Source: Hallella colorans
GTDB lineage: Bacteria; Bacteroidota; Bacteroidia; Bacteroidales; Bacteroidaceae
Direction of reading: 5' to 3'
Assembly: GCF_003096815.1 (NCBI RefSeq)
Contig: NZ_QENY01000020.1
Coordinates: 1 to 55,920, forward strand
Length of the DNA stretch: 55,920 nt
The position numbers and the translations under genes are program-made. The stretch's first letter is position 1. The number at the start of each line of letters is the position of its first letter. Below are positions 44,265 to 51,976 of the stretch, one piece after another. A model generated the notes under the pieces. It had not been told where the DNA came from and made no database searches. It worked only from the letters and a program-made list of their open reading frames with translations.

Positions 44265-46328
44265 ATGAAAAATATTTTATTCCTAATCACTTATCTCGTA
44301 ATGACTATTCATGCCACTGCCCAAGAGACAAAAAAGCAGGTGGCTGATAGCACAAAAACCGTCGTTCTTAACGAAGTAACTGTAGCCGCAACTAAAACCA
44401 TTGATAAACCAGACGGCACACTTTACATTCCTTCTATAGCACAAACGGAGGCTTCCAAAAATGGATATGGCTTGCTTGCAAAACTTCATCTACCACAGAT
44501 ACGCATCGACGAAGCCTTACATACCATCACCGCACTCAACCATAAGGGCTATATTCAGATACGTATCAATGGTATTATCTCATCGGAAGCAGAACTACTA
44601 AGTATGAATCCTCAACTTGTAAAGAGTGTCCATTTTATAGACAATCCCGGTGTACGCTATGGAGAAGATGTAGGCTATGTGATAGACATTAAGACCATGA
44701 AGACTGCTATGGGTGGAAGTGTGGGTATTCATCTGTCCAATTCTCTCACAGCAATTAATGGTAAGAACGCTGTATATGCTAAGACAAACTATAAAAACTC
44801 TGAATTTAGCCTTAACTATACTTTCGGCTACCGCCACTTTAAGCATATCAAAGAGAACGAAATAGCTTCTTTCCTTTTCGATGATAATACTATCCACACT
44901 ATCGAACACCATACAACGGAGGACAGGACGAAGTTTGCTAACAATAGTATCGAGCTAAAATACAACCTTGCCGACTCGGCTTCTTACGTTTTTCAAGCCA
45001 CACTTTCTGCCGATTTCCAGCATCGTCCAAACAATTATCAGCAGTATGACATCGTGGAAGATGGGAGTTTTATCAATGGTTTTAGCAACATTACAACCAA
45101 GAGTTTATCGCCGAGCTTAGATCTATATTTCTTCCATAAACTCAGCAAGCAGCAGAGTATCACTGCTAATGTGGTGGGAACAAAGATACAAACTAATAGT
45201 AGGAACGAACTAAACGAGGGTGAACCCTACCTATATAATGTGAAAGGTAACACCTATTCGCTTTTCTCTGAACTCATATACGAAAACCAACTAAAGCCCT
45301 TTACACTATCTGTTGGGCTGAATAATAGTCTCAAGTATTTCAACAACGAATATACGCACGATGTACTTTCCATAAACAAAATGCACCATACACGCACCTA
45401 TTTCTTTACTGAAATAAAAAAACAATGGGATAAGTGGGGATATTCTTTGGGTATGGGGTTAGCCAATGTGTATTACACGCAGGGTGCATCGACTTATAAT
45501 TATTGGTTGCCCCGCCCTAAGCTTTCGCTGAATTATCACTTCAATAAGCAATGGTCGGTGCGCTATAGTTTTGAAATGTCCGATCACGTTTCCCAAATAG
45601 CGATGATCAGCGATACCAAAGTGAGAACAAGCAAAATGGAATGGAACGTAGGAAATCCTAATATTCGCCCATCACGCCGTATAGAACAGTTTCTTACTTT
45701 GTCGTATAACAGCCCTCGCATGATGAACAACCTTGTACTAAATGCCCGCCTCAATCATCGTCCTAACATGGGTAAATATGTACGCACAGCCGATAATCAA
45801 TTCTTATATATACAAGATAACCAGCGTTATATCCATCTGTTTTATGCAAACAACAATACTACCTTGCGCTTCATTCCTGATGTGCTGGAAGCGAGTATTG
45901 CTGTAGGTGTATATCGTTTTATAAACAAAGGCGATGACTATACCCACAATCTCACGGCTTTTAACGGACAAATTGGTATAGATGCTTACCTCGGGAAATG
46001 GACAATTTCTGCCTATGTAGACAATGGTTGGTCGTTTATAGAGGGCGAAAGAAAGGCTGACAATCTCTTGGCTGCATATATAGGAGCTAGCTATCAAGTA
46101 GGAAATTGTATGTTTTCACTCTATATCCAAAATCCATTTATGCACAACCCCACGCTTTCACAATACCATTTGCTCAACCAATATGTGAAGAAAGATCATA
46201 GCATTAGTGGCAAGGAGTTTGGTAATCTCATCAACTTTAGTTTTTCGTGGAATATGGATTTTGGACGAAAAGGTAAGGAAACTATCCAAAGACAAACGCA
46301 TAAAGACACAGATACAGGCATTATGTAA
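44265..46328 (+). CDS. Outer-membrane beta-barrel receptor (TonB-dependent receptor-like)
   Basis: A 687-residue protein. The ATG at 44265 gives a signal peptide (MKNILFLITYLVMTIHATAQ), and an earlier in-frame ATG at 44175 lies before the promoter. VVLNEVTVAATKTIDKPDGT begins a plug-like N-terminal domain, with ALNHKGYIQIRINGI and VHFIDNPGVRYGEDVGYVID. The rest is an outer-membrane barrel of the OMP_b-brl_3 type. Unlike SusC it lacks the carboxypeptidase-regulatory-like domain and has no SusD partner. It has its own promoter behind the regulator. Confidence 0.8.
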   Translation: MKNILFLITYLVMTIHATAQETKKQVADSTKTVVLNEVTVAATKTIDKPDGTLYIPSIAQTEASKNGYGLLAKLHLPQIRIDEALHTITALNHKGYIQIRINGIISSEAELLSMNPQLVKSVHFIDNPGVRYGEDVGYVIDIKTMKTAMGGSVGIHLSNSLTAINGKNAVYAKTNYKNSEFSLNYTFGYRHFKHIKENEIASFLFDDNTIHTIEHHTTEDRTKFANNSIELKYNLADSASYVFQATLSADFQHRPNNYQQYDIVEDGSFINGFSNITTKSLSPSLDLYFFHKLSKQQSITANVVGTKIQTNSRNELNEGEPYLYNVKGNTYSLFSELIYENQLKPFTLSVGLNNSLKYFNNEYTHDVLSINKMHHTRTYFFTEIKKQWDKWGYSLGMGLANVYYTQGASTYNYWLPRPKLSLNYHFNKQWSVRYSFEMSDHVSQIAMISDTKVRTSKMEWNVGNPNIRPSRRIEQFLTLSYNSPRMMNNLVLNARLNHRPNMGKYVRTADNQFLYIQDNQRYIHLFYANNNTTLRFIPDVLEASIAVGVYRFINKGDDYTHNLTAFNGQIGIDAYLGKWTISAYVDNGWSFIEGERKADNLLAAYIGASYQVGNCMFSLYIQNPFMHNPTLSQYHLLNQYVKKDHSISGKEFGNLINFSFSWNMDFGRKGKETIQRQTHKDTDTGIM

Positions 46329-46400
46329 CGGCTCAACTCTTGAATGGCATAATAATAGATAACCTTTAAAGAGCTAATATAAAATCTTTTAAAGAGTAAA

Positions 46401-46435
46401 ACATAACCTTTAACGCATTTAAAGGTTATGTTTTT
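46401..46435 (+). terminator. Terminator after the receptor gene
   Basis: A perfect 13-bp stem, ACATAACCTTTAA (46401-46413) and TTAAAGGTTATGT (46419-46431), followed by T5. Confidence 0.88.
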
Positions 46436-46551
46436 GCTTCGTAACTAATCAAGGAAAATGAAGAAATATCGAAAGATATGCAAACTAATTGGTAATGAGG
46501 TAGAAACGAGGCAATTTGCATAAAACTGCTCTATTTGTAAAGGGTAGAAAT

Positions 46552-46631
46552 ATGCAGATATAGGCAAAAGTTCAGTTACTAAATCATTACCAAGATTTGA
46601 AGTAGGTAACTAAATGCAGATGTAGGTAACT
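46552..46631. repeat. Short direct repeats before the integrase (possible recombinase arm sites)
   Basis: ATGCAGATATAGGC (46552-46565) is nearly repeated as ATGCAGATGTAGGT (46614-46627), and GTAGGTAACT occurs at 46602-46611 and 46622-46631. Short direct repeats beside a tyrosine integrase commonly bind the arm domain of the integrase near an element end. The exact crossover site is not visible because the other end of the element is outside the window. Confidence 0.45.
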
Positions 46632-46705
46632 GAAATTGTTTCTCTCGTGTGTTTGTTGCTTTGGTCGGCAGTTTTCTGCATAAGTGAGGAACGCTTTAAT
46701 TCGGG

Positions 46706-46713
46706 TAACTTTG
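46706..46713 (+). promoter_or_regulatory. Promoter -7 box for the first integrase
   Basis: TAACTTTG; start near 46720, giving a leader of about 13 bases. Confidence 0.5.
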
Positions 46714-46732
46714 CCCATAAAAATTAAAGCGT

Positions 46733-47962
46733 ATGAAAACAGAAAAGATGAAGGTATTGCTCTACCTCAAAAAGAGCGGAAAGGATAAGCAGGGTAAAGC
46801 TCCCATTATGGGACGTATCACACTTGGAAGGAGTATAGCACAGTTTAGTTGCAAGCTATCTTGCGATATAGTTTTGTGGAGTCCTCGTGAGAGTAGAATG
46901 AGGGGCAAGAGCCGTGAGGCGGTGGAAGTGAACGGAAAGCTGGATAGTTTAGTACTTTCCATTCAGTCCGCTTATCAAACATTGTTGTCCAAAGGACAGG
47001 CATTTACTGCCACGGACATCAAGGAGCAGTTTCAAGGGAGCGTACAATCTCGGTGTATGCTTATAGAACGCCTTGATAGGCTTATCAGGGAGAAAGAAGA
47101 ACACGTTGGAATAGATATTAAGAAAGATACGCTATCTAATTATCACTCTACACGAAGCAATCTTCGCACATTCATCGAAGAGAAATATAAGGTAGAGGAT
47201 TTAGCTTTCTCACAACTATCTGAAAACTTTATTTATGATTTTAGAGATTTTTTCTTGGGGACATTAGGTTTTCAAGAGAGTAGTTTCTATGGTGCAGCTT
47301 CCCAAATAAAGACCGTATGTAGGTTGGCATACCGTGAGGGATTGGCTGACACCTTGTTGTTTGCTAATGCAAAAATAGCAAGAGGAGATAAGAAACTACC
47401 CAAAGCTCTTGACAGGTGTTCGCTTGACAAACTAATGAACATACAGTTTGGAGAGTTGGAGGAAGAAATGGAAACCGCAAGGGACTTGTTTGTCTTTGCC
47501 TGCCATACGGGTGCAGCCTATTGCGATTTGATGGAGTTAAGCAGGTTGCAACTTGTCCGTGATGACGAGGGAAGTCTTTGGCTGAAGTTCAACAGGCAGA
47601 AGACTGGAGTACTTTGCCGTATCAAGTTGTTGCCCGAAGCCATCAGGATAATAGAGAAGTACAAGAGCGATGAAAGGGAAAGCCTATTGCCACAGATGAA
47701 ATATGCCACCTATCAATCGTATCTTAAAGCATTGCGCCTAAGAGCCAGCATAGCCTTTCCCTTTACCACGCATACAGCAAGGCATACCTTTGCCACACTC
47801 ATTACCCTTGAACAAGGAGTACCGATAGAAACGGTAAGCAAGATGTTGGGGCATAGCAATGTGAGTATGACCGAGCGATATGCAAAGGTTACGCCACAGA
47901 AACTATTTGTGGAGTTTGAGCGTTTCCTTTCTTTCACAGAGGATATGCAGATGAGTATTTAG
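46733..47962 (+). CDS. Tyrosine recombinase / integrase 1
   Basis: A 409-residue protein. It has an N-terminal arm-binding domain (KVLLYLKKSGKDKQGKAPI), a core-binding SAM-like domain (about 95-200) and a catalytic domain with HTARHTFATL (H-x-x-R) and GHSNVSMTERYAKV (His and the Tyr nucleophile). The first catalytic Arg is replaced: the usual T-G-L-R-x-x-D reads HTGAAYCDL. The same loss is known in Bacteroides CTnDOT-type integrases. It inserts or excises the element by site-specific recombination. It is followed 25 bp later by a second integrase, and the two are probably one operon. Confidence 0.93.
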   Translation: MKTEKMKVLLYLKKSGKDKQGKAPIMGRITLGRSIAQFSCKLSCDIVLWSPRESRMRGKSREAVEVNGKLDSLVLSIQSAYQTLLSKGQAFTATDIKEQFQGSVQSRCMLIERLDRLIREKEEHVGIDIKKDTLSNYHSTRSNLRTFIEEKYKVEDLAFSQLSENFIYDFRDFFLGTLGFQESSFYGAASQIKTVCRLAYREGLADTLLFANAKIARGDKKLPKALDRCSLDKLMNIQFGELEEEMETARDLFVFACHTGAAYCDLMELSRLQLVRDDEGSLWLKFNRQKTGVLCRIKLLPEAIRIIEKYKSDERESLLPQMKYATYQSYLKALRLRASIAFPFTTHTARHTFATLITLEQGVPIETVSKMLGHSNVSMTERYAKVTPQKLFVEFERFLSFTEDMQMSI

Positions 47963-47987
47963 CAATAGGCATATTAAAACTAAAATC

Positions 47988-49307
47988 ATGATGAGAAGTA
48001 CATTCAAAACACTGTTTTATATCAACAGACAAAAGACTAAAGCAAACGGTCTGACCTCTATACTCTGCCGTATCACGATAGATGGCAAGAACTCTGTCAT
48101 TACTACAAACGAAGAATGTAAGCCTGCGGAGTGGAACTCAAAACAAGGAATAACAACGGACAAGAAAATCAATCTTCGACTGCAATCATTCAGACAACTG
48201 GTAGAGAAGACTTATCGGGAACTGCTCCTAAAAGACAGAGTAGTAAGCGCTGAACTGCTTAAAAACAGATTGCAAGGGATAGCGACCTATTTCTCTACCT
48301 TATTAGGACTTGGTAGAGCAGAACTGCAAATGGTAAAGGAAGGTGTGGGCAAGTCAAAGGCAGAAGGTACATATACTAACCTTTGCTATGCAAATAGAAT
48401 GCTGTGCGAGTTTATAAAGGACTTAGAGAGTAAGGATATAGAAATCCAAAGCGTAACAGAGGAATTGTTTGAGGAATACCGCTTCTTTCTTAAAAAGAAA
48501 GGATTGAAAGGCTCTACCATCAACAATTATCTTTGTTGGCTGAGCCGTTTAATGTTCCGTGCGGTAAGCCAGCGCATCATTCGTTATAATCCATTTGAGC
48601 ATGCAGAATATGAAAAGGTGGAAAAGGCAATTCGTTTTCTTAGCAAGAGTGATGTAGCAAACCTGATGGCAATGAAGATGTGTGATAGCGATGCCGAACT
48701 TGCAAGGCGGATGTTCGTCTTCTCTTGCTTTACAGGTTTAGCTATTGCAGATATGGAACATTTGATGTTTGGGCATATCAAGAGTGCCGCGGACGGACAG
48801 ATGTATATAAGAAAAGAGCGTCAGAAAACAAAAGTAGAATTTATAGTGCCGTTACATCCCATAGCCAAGACGATTATCGAGCAACAAAGGCAGCTACAAG
48901 CGGTGAAAGAAGAAGGCAATAATACGCATATGGATAATCGTCTTATCTTTCAACCCTGTTGCAGCAGAAGTGTGTTAGCAGCGAAGTTAAGCATCGTAGG
49001 CAAGGCTTGTGGTATCCAGCAACGTCTGTCCTATCACATGGGAAGACATACATTCGGCACGATGTGTCTAAGTGCAGGTATTCCCATTGAGAGCATCGCC
49101 AAGATGATGGGACACGCATCAATTGCAAGTACACAGATTTATGCGCAGGTAACGGACTGCAAGATTTCCGAGGACATGGACAGACTCATCGCCAAACATC
49201 AGGAGAAAAACAAAGAAAACGATACAATGGAAACGGAAACTATTGCCATAGGGGCAATGACGATTGTCAACGCAAGCAGAAACGAAAGTATGGAGGAAAC
49301 GGCATGA
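47988..49307 (+). CDS. Tyrosine recombinase / integrase 2
   Basis: A 439-residue protein. The arm-binding domain (KTLFYINRQKTKANGLTSIL) precedes a SAM-like core domain (about 110-205). The catalytic domain has HMGRHTFGTMCLSAG (H-x-x-R) and MGHASIASTQIYAQV. The first Arg site is again altered (FTGLAIADMEHL). It is related to integrase 1 but clearly diverged. Two different recombinases in a row suggest that both are needed for integration or excision. The last codons ATGGAGGAAACGGCATGA overlap the start of the next gene and are part of a repeated block. Confidence 0.93.
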   Translation: MMRSTFKTLFYINRQKTKANGLTSILCRITIDGKNSVITTNEECKPAEWNSKQGITTDKKINLRLQSFRQLVEKTYRELLLKDRVVSAELLKNRLQGIATYFSTLLGLGRAELQMVKEGVGKSKAEGTYTNLCYANRMLCEFIKDLESKDIEIQSVTEELFEEYRFFLKKKGLKGSTINNYLCWLSRLMFRAVSQRIIRYNPFEHAEYEKVEKAIRFLSKSDVANLMAMKMCDSDAELARRMFVFSCFTGLAIADMEHLMFGHIKSAADGQMYIRKERQKTKVEFIVPLHPIAKTIIEQQRQLQAVKEEGNNTHMDNRLIFQPCCSRSVLAAKLSIVGKACGIQQRLSYHMGRHTFGTMCLSAGIPIESIAKMMGHASIASTQIYAQVTDCKISEDMDRLIAKHQEKNKENDTMETETIAIGAMTIVNASRNESMEETA

Positions 49308-49729
49308 ATACAGAAGACAGATTGCTGACAGGGACAGATTCTCGACAGAGCATAGCACGCAGCTATTTTGAATGGGGAAACGGTATGCAGGTTGTCCGCA
49401 GGGGTACAGGCGATGTAGCCATGACCGAGGGCGAGCTTGCGAGGTTCTTTGGTGTTACATGGAAGAAAGTCAGTGGCAGACTTCGGGCGATAACCGAAGA
49501 TTCCATCCTGTCTCCAGATGAAAGGAATGCAGGTGAAAGGAAGATTGTCACAGATAAGGAGGTAAGGGGCTACGCACTGCTTTACCCACTACCGACAATC
49601 ATCGCCCTTTCCTTTCAACTTGACTGCGTAGAAGCCCACTTGTTCAGAAGGCATGTGTGCAGTGAGTTGATGCGTCCAAGGAACTCTGTCATTCCTATCA
49701 TCATATATGACAGGGGTGTCAATAGCTGA
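49304..49729 (+). CDS. HTH-like small protein of the integrase module, copy 1
   Basis: A 141-residue protein that overlaps integrase 2 by 4 bp. The block AMTEGELARFFGVTWKKVSG looks like a helix-turn-helix, after a conserved N-terminal FEWGNGMQVVRRGTGDV. The C-terminal half (ALLYPLPTIIALSFQLDC) is hydrophobic. I recognise no named family. Position directly after two integrases suggests a recombination directionality or regulatory role. A paralogue lies 235 bp downstream. Confidence 0.7.
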   Translation: MNTEDRLLTGTDSRQSIARSYFEWGNGMQVVRRGTGDVAMTEGELARFFGVTWKKVSGRLRAITEDSILSPDERNAGERKIVTDKEVRGYALLYPLPTIIALSFQLDCVEAHLFRRHVCSELMRPRNSVIPIIIYDRGVNS

Positions 49730-49741
49730 ATATGTACCAAT

Positions 49742-49820
49742 CCTTTTTCTTTCACTGTTGTCTTACTACATCACTACAATACAAGGTAACAAGGTGAAAG
49801 AGAAGGGATTACGTTGTAGT
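49742..49820 (+). other. Structured spacer element, copy 1 (possible pseudoknot)
   Basis: CCTTTTTCTTTCAC (49742-49755) pairs with GTGAAAGAGAAGG (49794-49806). The loop contains ACTACAA (49773-49779), complementary to TTGTAGT (49814-49820) downstream, which would make a pseudoknot. Several ACTAC repeats also occur in the loop and after it. It may act as RNA or as recombinase-binding DNA. Confidence 0.55.
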
Positions 49821-49964
49821 TGGTAGATGACTATATGTGCAACTACGGTATGACTACATACTACCAATCCATGAACGGAAAGGATATGTTTTTTAGCCGT
49901 GGAATGCGGTCAGAGAGGCTTGTGAACCTTCGGATATTATAACCTGTAAAATGGAGGAAACGGC

Positions 49965-50381
49965 ATGAATACGAGCCATAAACCAAGAACAATGACCAGC
50001 ACGGACAATCATCGTAGTTGTTTTGATTGGGGCAGTAATATGCAAGTCATTCGCAAAGGAAACGGAGAAATAGCCATGACAAAGAGCGAACTTGTGAGAT
50101 TCTTCGGTGTGACGTGGAGAAAACTCAATTATAGGCTTCAGACGATTATGAAATCTTCCAACCTGCATCCCGATGAAAGAGGTGCAGGTGAAGAACCTGT
50201 TTTCATCAACGGACAACTTAAAGGTTATGCACCGCTCTATCCTCTTTCAATTATCATTGCCCTGTCCTTTCTGTTAAGCAGCACCGAAGCGTATTTGTTC
50301 AGAAAGTACATCAGTAGAAAATTGCAGACAGAGGCTGCCATTGTAACGCCAATCTTCCTGTTGGGCAATACTAAGAACTGA
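49965..50381 (+). CDS. HTH-like small protein of the integrase module, copy 2
   Basis: A 138-residue paralogue of the gene in unit 1. It shares FDWGSNMQVIRKGNGEIAMT, ELVRFFGVTWRKLNYRLQTI, LHPDERGAGE and the hydrophobic LYPLSIIIALSFLLSS. Conservation is strongest in the HTH-like block and weakest at both ends, so both copies seem to be under selection for DNA binding. The start is preceded by the repeated ATGGAGGAAACGGC. Confidence 0.7.
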   Translation: MNTSHKPRTMTSTDNHRSCFDWGSNMQVIRKGNGEIAMTKSELVRFFGVTWRKLNYRLQTIMKSSNLHPDERGAGEEPVFINGQLKGYAPLYPLSIIIALSFLLSSTEAYLFRKYISRKLQTEAAIVTPIFLLGNTKN

Positions 50382-50393
50382 TGAATATATTTC

Positions 50394-50474
50394 CTTTTTC
50401 TTTCACCGATTATATCTTACTACATTACTACAATAGGAGTTAAATCGGTGAAAGAGAAAGAATTACGTTGTAGT
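50394..50474 (+). other. Structured spacer element, copy 2 (possible pseudoknot)
   Basis: CTTTTTCTTTCACCGATT (50394-50411) pairs over 18 bp, with one U-G pair, with AATCGGTGAAAGAGAAAG (50443-50460). Loop ACTACAA (50427-50433) can pair with TTGTAGT (50468-50474). The upper stem differs from copy 1 but stays paired, while the loop and downstream blocks are identical. Confidence 0.6.
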
Positions 50475-50636
50475 TGGTAGTTGCTTATGCGCGTTACTAC
50501 GAAATGACTACATACTTCCAAAATGTGAAGGGAAAGAATACCTTTTCCTTTAGCCGTGGAATGAAATCAGAGAGGATGTAGAACTTTCGGACATCACAAA
50601 ATAACGATTTCTAATTGGTAAACAGCGTATAGAACA

Positions 50637-51311
50637 TTAAATCAGCCCAAGAGCAAATATAAATGCTATAAAATTATTGGTTATATGTGTAATGATGCAA
50701 TATCTGACATCATGAGTTTTTATATAAATTATACATAGAGGGATGGCTATAATTAATGTATCAATTCTGACGATATCGCCTCCTATATGTAAACAGAAAA
50801 AAAGTATGGAACCTACAAAGATTACGCACATTTTGGAAAAACCGCCTCTTTCCATCATGTCAATAAACCATTTTCGAAATATAAGTTCCTCCATCACTGG
50901 ACCTAACAAAACAAAACTTGCAAAATGTATTAATACACTGCTAATCCCAAGGGATAACGTTTTGTGTATGTAAGAGCCAGTTGATAAGTAATAGATAATA
51001 ATTGTTAACAACTGCCAAATAAACGCTAAAACAACAGACACAACAAGAGGTTTGAGAAACAGTCTATTCCCCTTAAAATTCCATATATGTAGTTTTTCTT
51101 TTGTGCTGTAAACAGATAGGACAAGTAACAGAACTGCACTGACAAGAAACGAAAAACCATCGTAAGCAAGAGTGGAATCTATTTTAGAATTTTCATTCAG
51201 AACGAAATGATAGAAATAGGGAATAGAAAGAGATATAAGTAAAACTGCACAAAGAGCGATAAACTTCAGCATCTTCAGGATGCAAGTTTTTTTGCTATAT
51301 TTAATTTCCAT
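50637..51311 (-). CDS. CPBP-family intramembrane protease (possible bacteriocin immunity)
   Basis: A 224-residue protein with about six membrane segments. PVMEELIFRKWFIDMM carries the E-E-x-x-x-R motif, FFCLHIG the F-x-x-x-H site, and HITNNFIAF the H-x-x-x-N/B site of the CPBP (CAAX/Abi) glutamic protease family. Members in bacteriocin clusters confer self-immunity. It is downstream of the precursor peptide gene on the same strand, beyond a strong terminator, so it must have its own promoter or depend on read-through. The family is firm; the immunity role is inferred from neighbours. Confidence 0.8.
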   Translation of the reverse strand: MEIKYSKKTCILKMLKFIALCAVLLISLSIPYFYHFVLNENSKIDSTLAYDGFSFLVSAVLLLVLSVYSTKEKLHIWNFKGNRLFLKPLVVSVVLAFIWQLLTIIIYYLSTGSYIHKTLSLGISSVLIHFASFVLLGPVMEELIFRKWFIDMMERGGFSKMCVIFVGSILFFCLHIGGDIVRIDTLIIAIPLCIIYIKTHDVRYCIITHITNNFIAFIFALGLI

Positions 51312-51367
51312 TGCTAATGATAATAGTTGTAATCTTTTTGAAATTGTTGATAGTATATTTGATAGAT

Positions 51368-51413
51368 AAAAGCGTCTTAACCCCTTTCACATAGATTGAG
51401 GCTAAGACGCTTT
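51368..51413 (-). terminator. Terminator after the precursor peptide gene
   Basis: AAAGCGTCTTA (51368-51378) and TAAGACGCTTT (51403-51413) form a perfect 11-bp stem. On the minus strand it ends in TTTT, just after the peptide stop. It separates abundant precursor mRNA from the protease gene. Confidence 0.85.
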
Positions 51414-51421
51414 ACTGTCAT

Positions 51422-51602
51422 TTAACCAAAGATCTCAATAAGAAGATGTCCAATGCCCTCAACAATTGAACCACCGCCACCTTGCCGTGTACAGGCGTCA
51501 GACCATCTCTTGTGCTTTGACTCTTTTGATTCTCCACCGTTTACAGTTCTCATTTCTGCTACATTCATCTCTTTCATGTAGCTGCTGTTTAAATTTTTCA
51601 TT
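51422..51602 (-). pseudogene. Double-glycine leader peptide precursor, split by one extra base
   Basis: From the ATG at 51602 the minus strand reads MKNLNSSYMKEMNVAEMRTV and then goes out of frame (KRWRIKRVKAQEMV, stop). Removing one A from the four-A run (51541-51544 on the plus strand as TTTT) restores NGGESKESKHKRWSDACTRQ and then GGGGSIVEGIGHLLIEIFG, ending at TAA 51422-51424, for 59 residues in total. That product has a leader ending in Gly-Gly, the cut site of C39 peptidases, and a mature part of about 36 residues with one Cys and a glycine-rich amphipathic C-terminus, like class II bacteriocins. It is encoded next to a C39 transporter. The shift could be a real inactivation, phase variation or a sequencing error. 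Confidence 0.6.
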
Positions 51603-51648
51603 TTTGAATTTTTAGGTTTATAAAATAAAAACAGTCCGTTCGGAAAGT

Positions 51649-51975
51649 TTACTTTTGCAAAAATAAAATGTTTCCATGCACAAACAGTGCATCGAACGAA
51701 AAACTTCCAGCGGAAATATACTTTTTTTCATTTTCATCCAAATATTCCACTTCTAAATGGAGTTTTAATTCAAAGTGATTAGAATAATAAAAGGTGTATT
51801 TAGAGCGACTATAATCAATCCTTGCTCCAAGCATTCGCAAGTCATCCAGCACATTATATAAATGTCGCTTGCTAATACGGAGTTTCTCTGCAAGTTCTTG
51901 AGGTGTACCTGTGTTTTTATTTTTTATTAGTCTATGTAACTTATTCAATCTATAAATTTCATTTCTCAGTTCCAT
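51649..51975 (-). CDS. HTH-domain regulator of the peptide export cassette
   Basis: A 108-residue protein whose first half is a winged helix-turn-helix: MELRNEIYRLNKLHRLIKNK, then GTPQELAEKLRISKRHLYNV, then LDDLRMLGARIDYSR. The second half is beta-rich (TFYYSNHFELKLHLEVEYL) and resembles no domain that I can name. It starts 1 bp after the stop of the transporter gene, so it is made with the exporter and probably controls the peptide gene 46 bp downstream. Confidence 0.75.
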   Translation of the reverse strand: MELRNEIYRLNKLHRLIKNKNTGTPQELAEKLRISKRHLYNVLDDLRMLGARIDYSRSKYTFYYSNHFELKLHLEVEYLDENEKKYISAGSFSFDALFVHGNILFLQK

Positions 51976-51976
51976 G

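Larger units (their letters stand above)
49290..49950 (+). repeat. Tandem duplication, unit 1 (HTH gene plus structured spacer)
   Basis: A unit of about 661 bp begins with ATGGAGGAAACGGCATGAAT (identical at 49290 and 49951) and contains a small gene and its 3' spacer. Unit 2 follows directly. Identity is highest at the start, in the stem-loop and in the block TTTAGCCGTGGAATG.., with the coding parts moderately diverged. Confidence 0.8.
49951..50610 (+). repeat. Tandem duplication, unit 2
   Basis: The second copy of the roughly 661-bp unit. Its 3' boundary is near 50610, where similarity to unit 1 fades into the convergent CPBP gene. Confidence 0.75.

Noticed and set aside
49742..50474. Type III toxin-antitoxin reading of the repeated structured spacers
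   Set aside because: The repeats are pseudoknot-like and tandem, but the neighbouring proteins look like HTH proteins and no ToxN-like ribonuclease pattern is visible.
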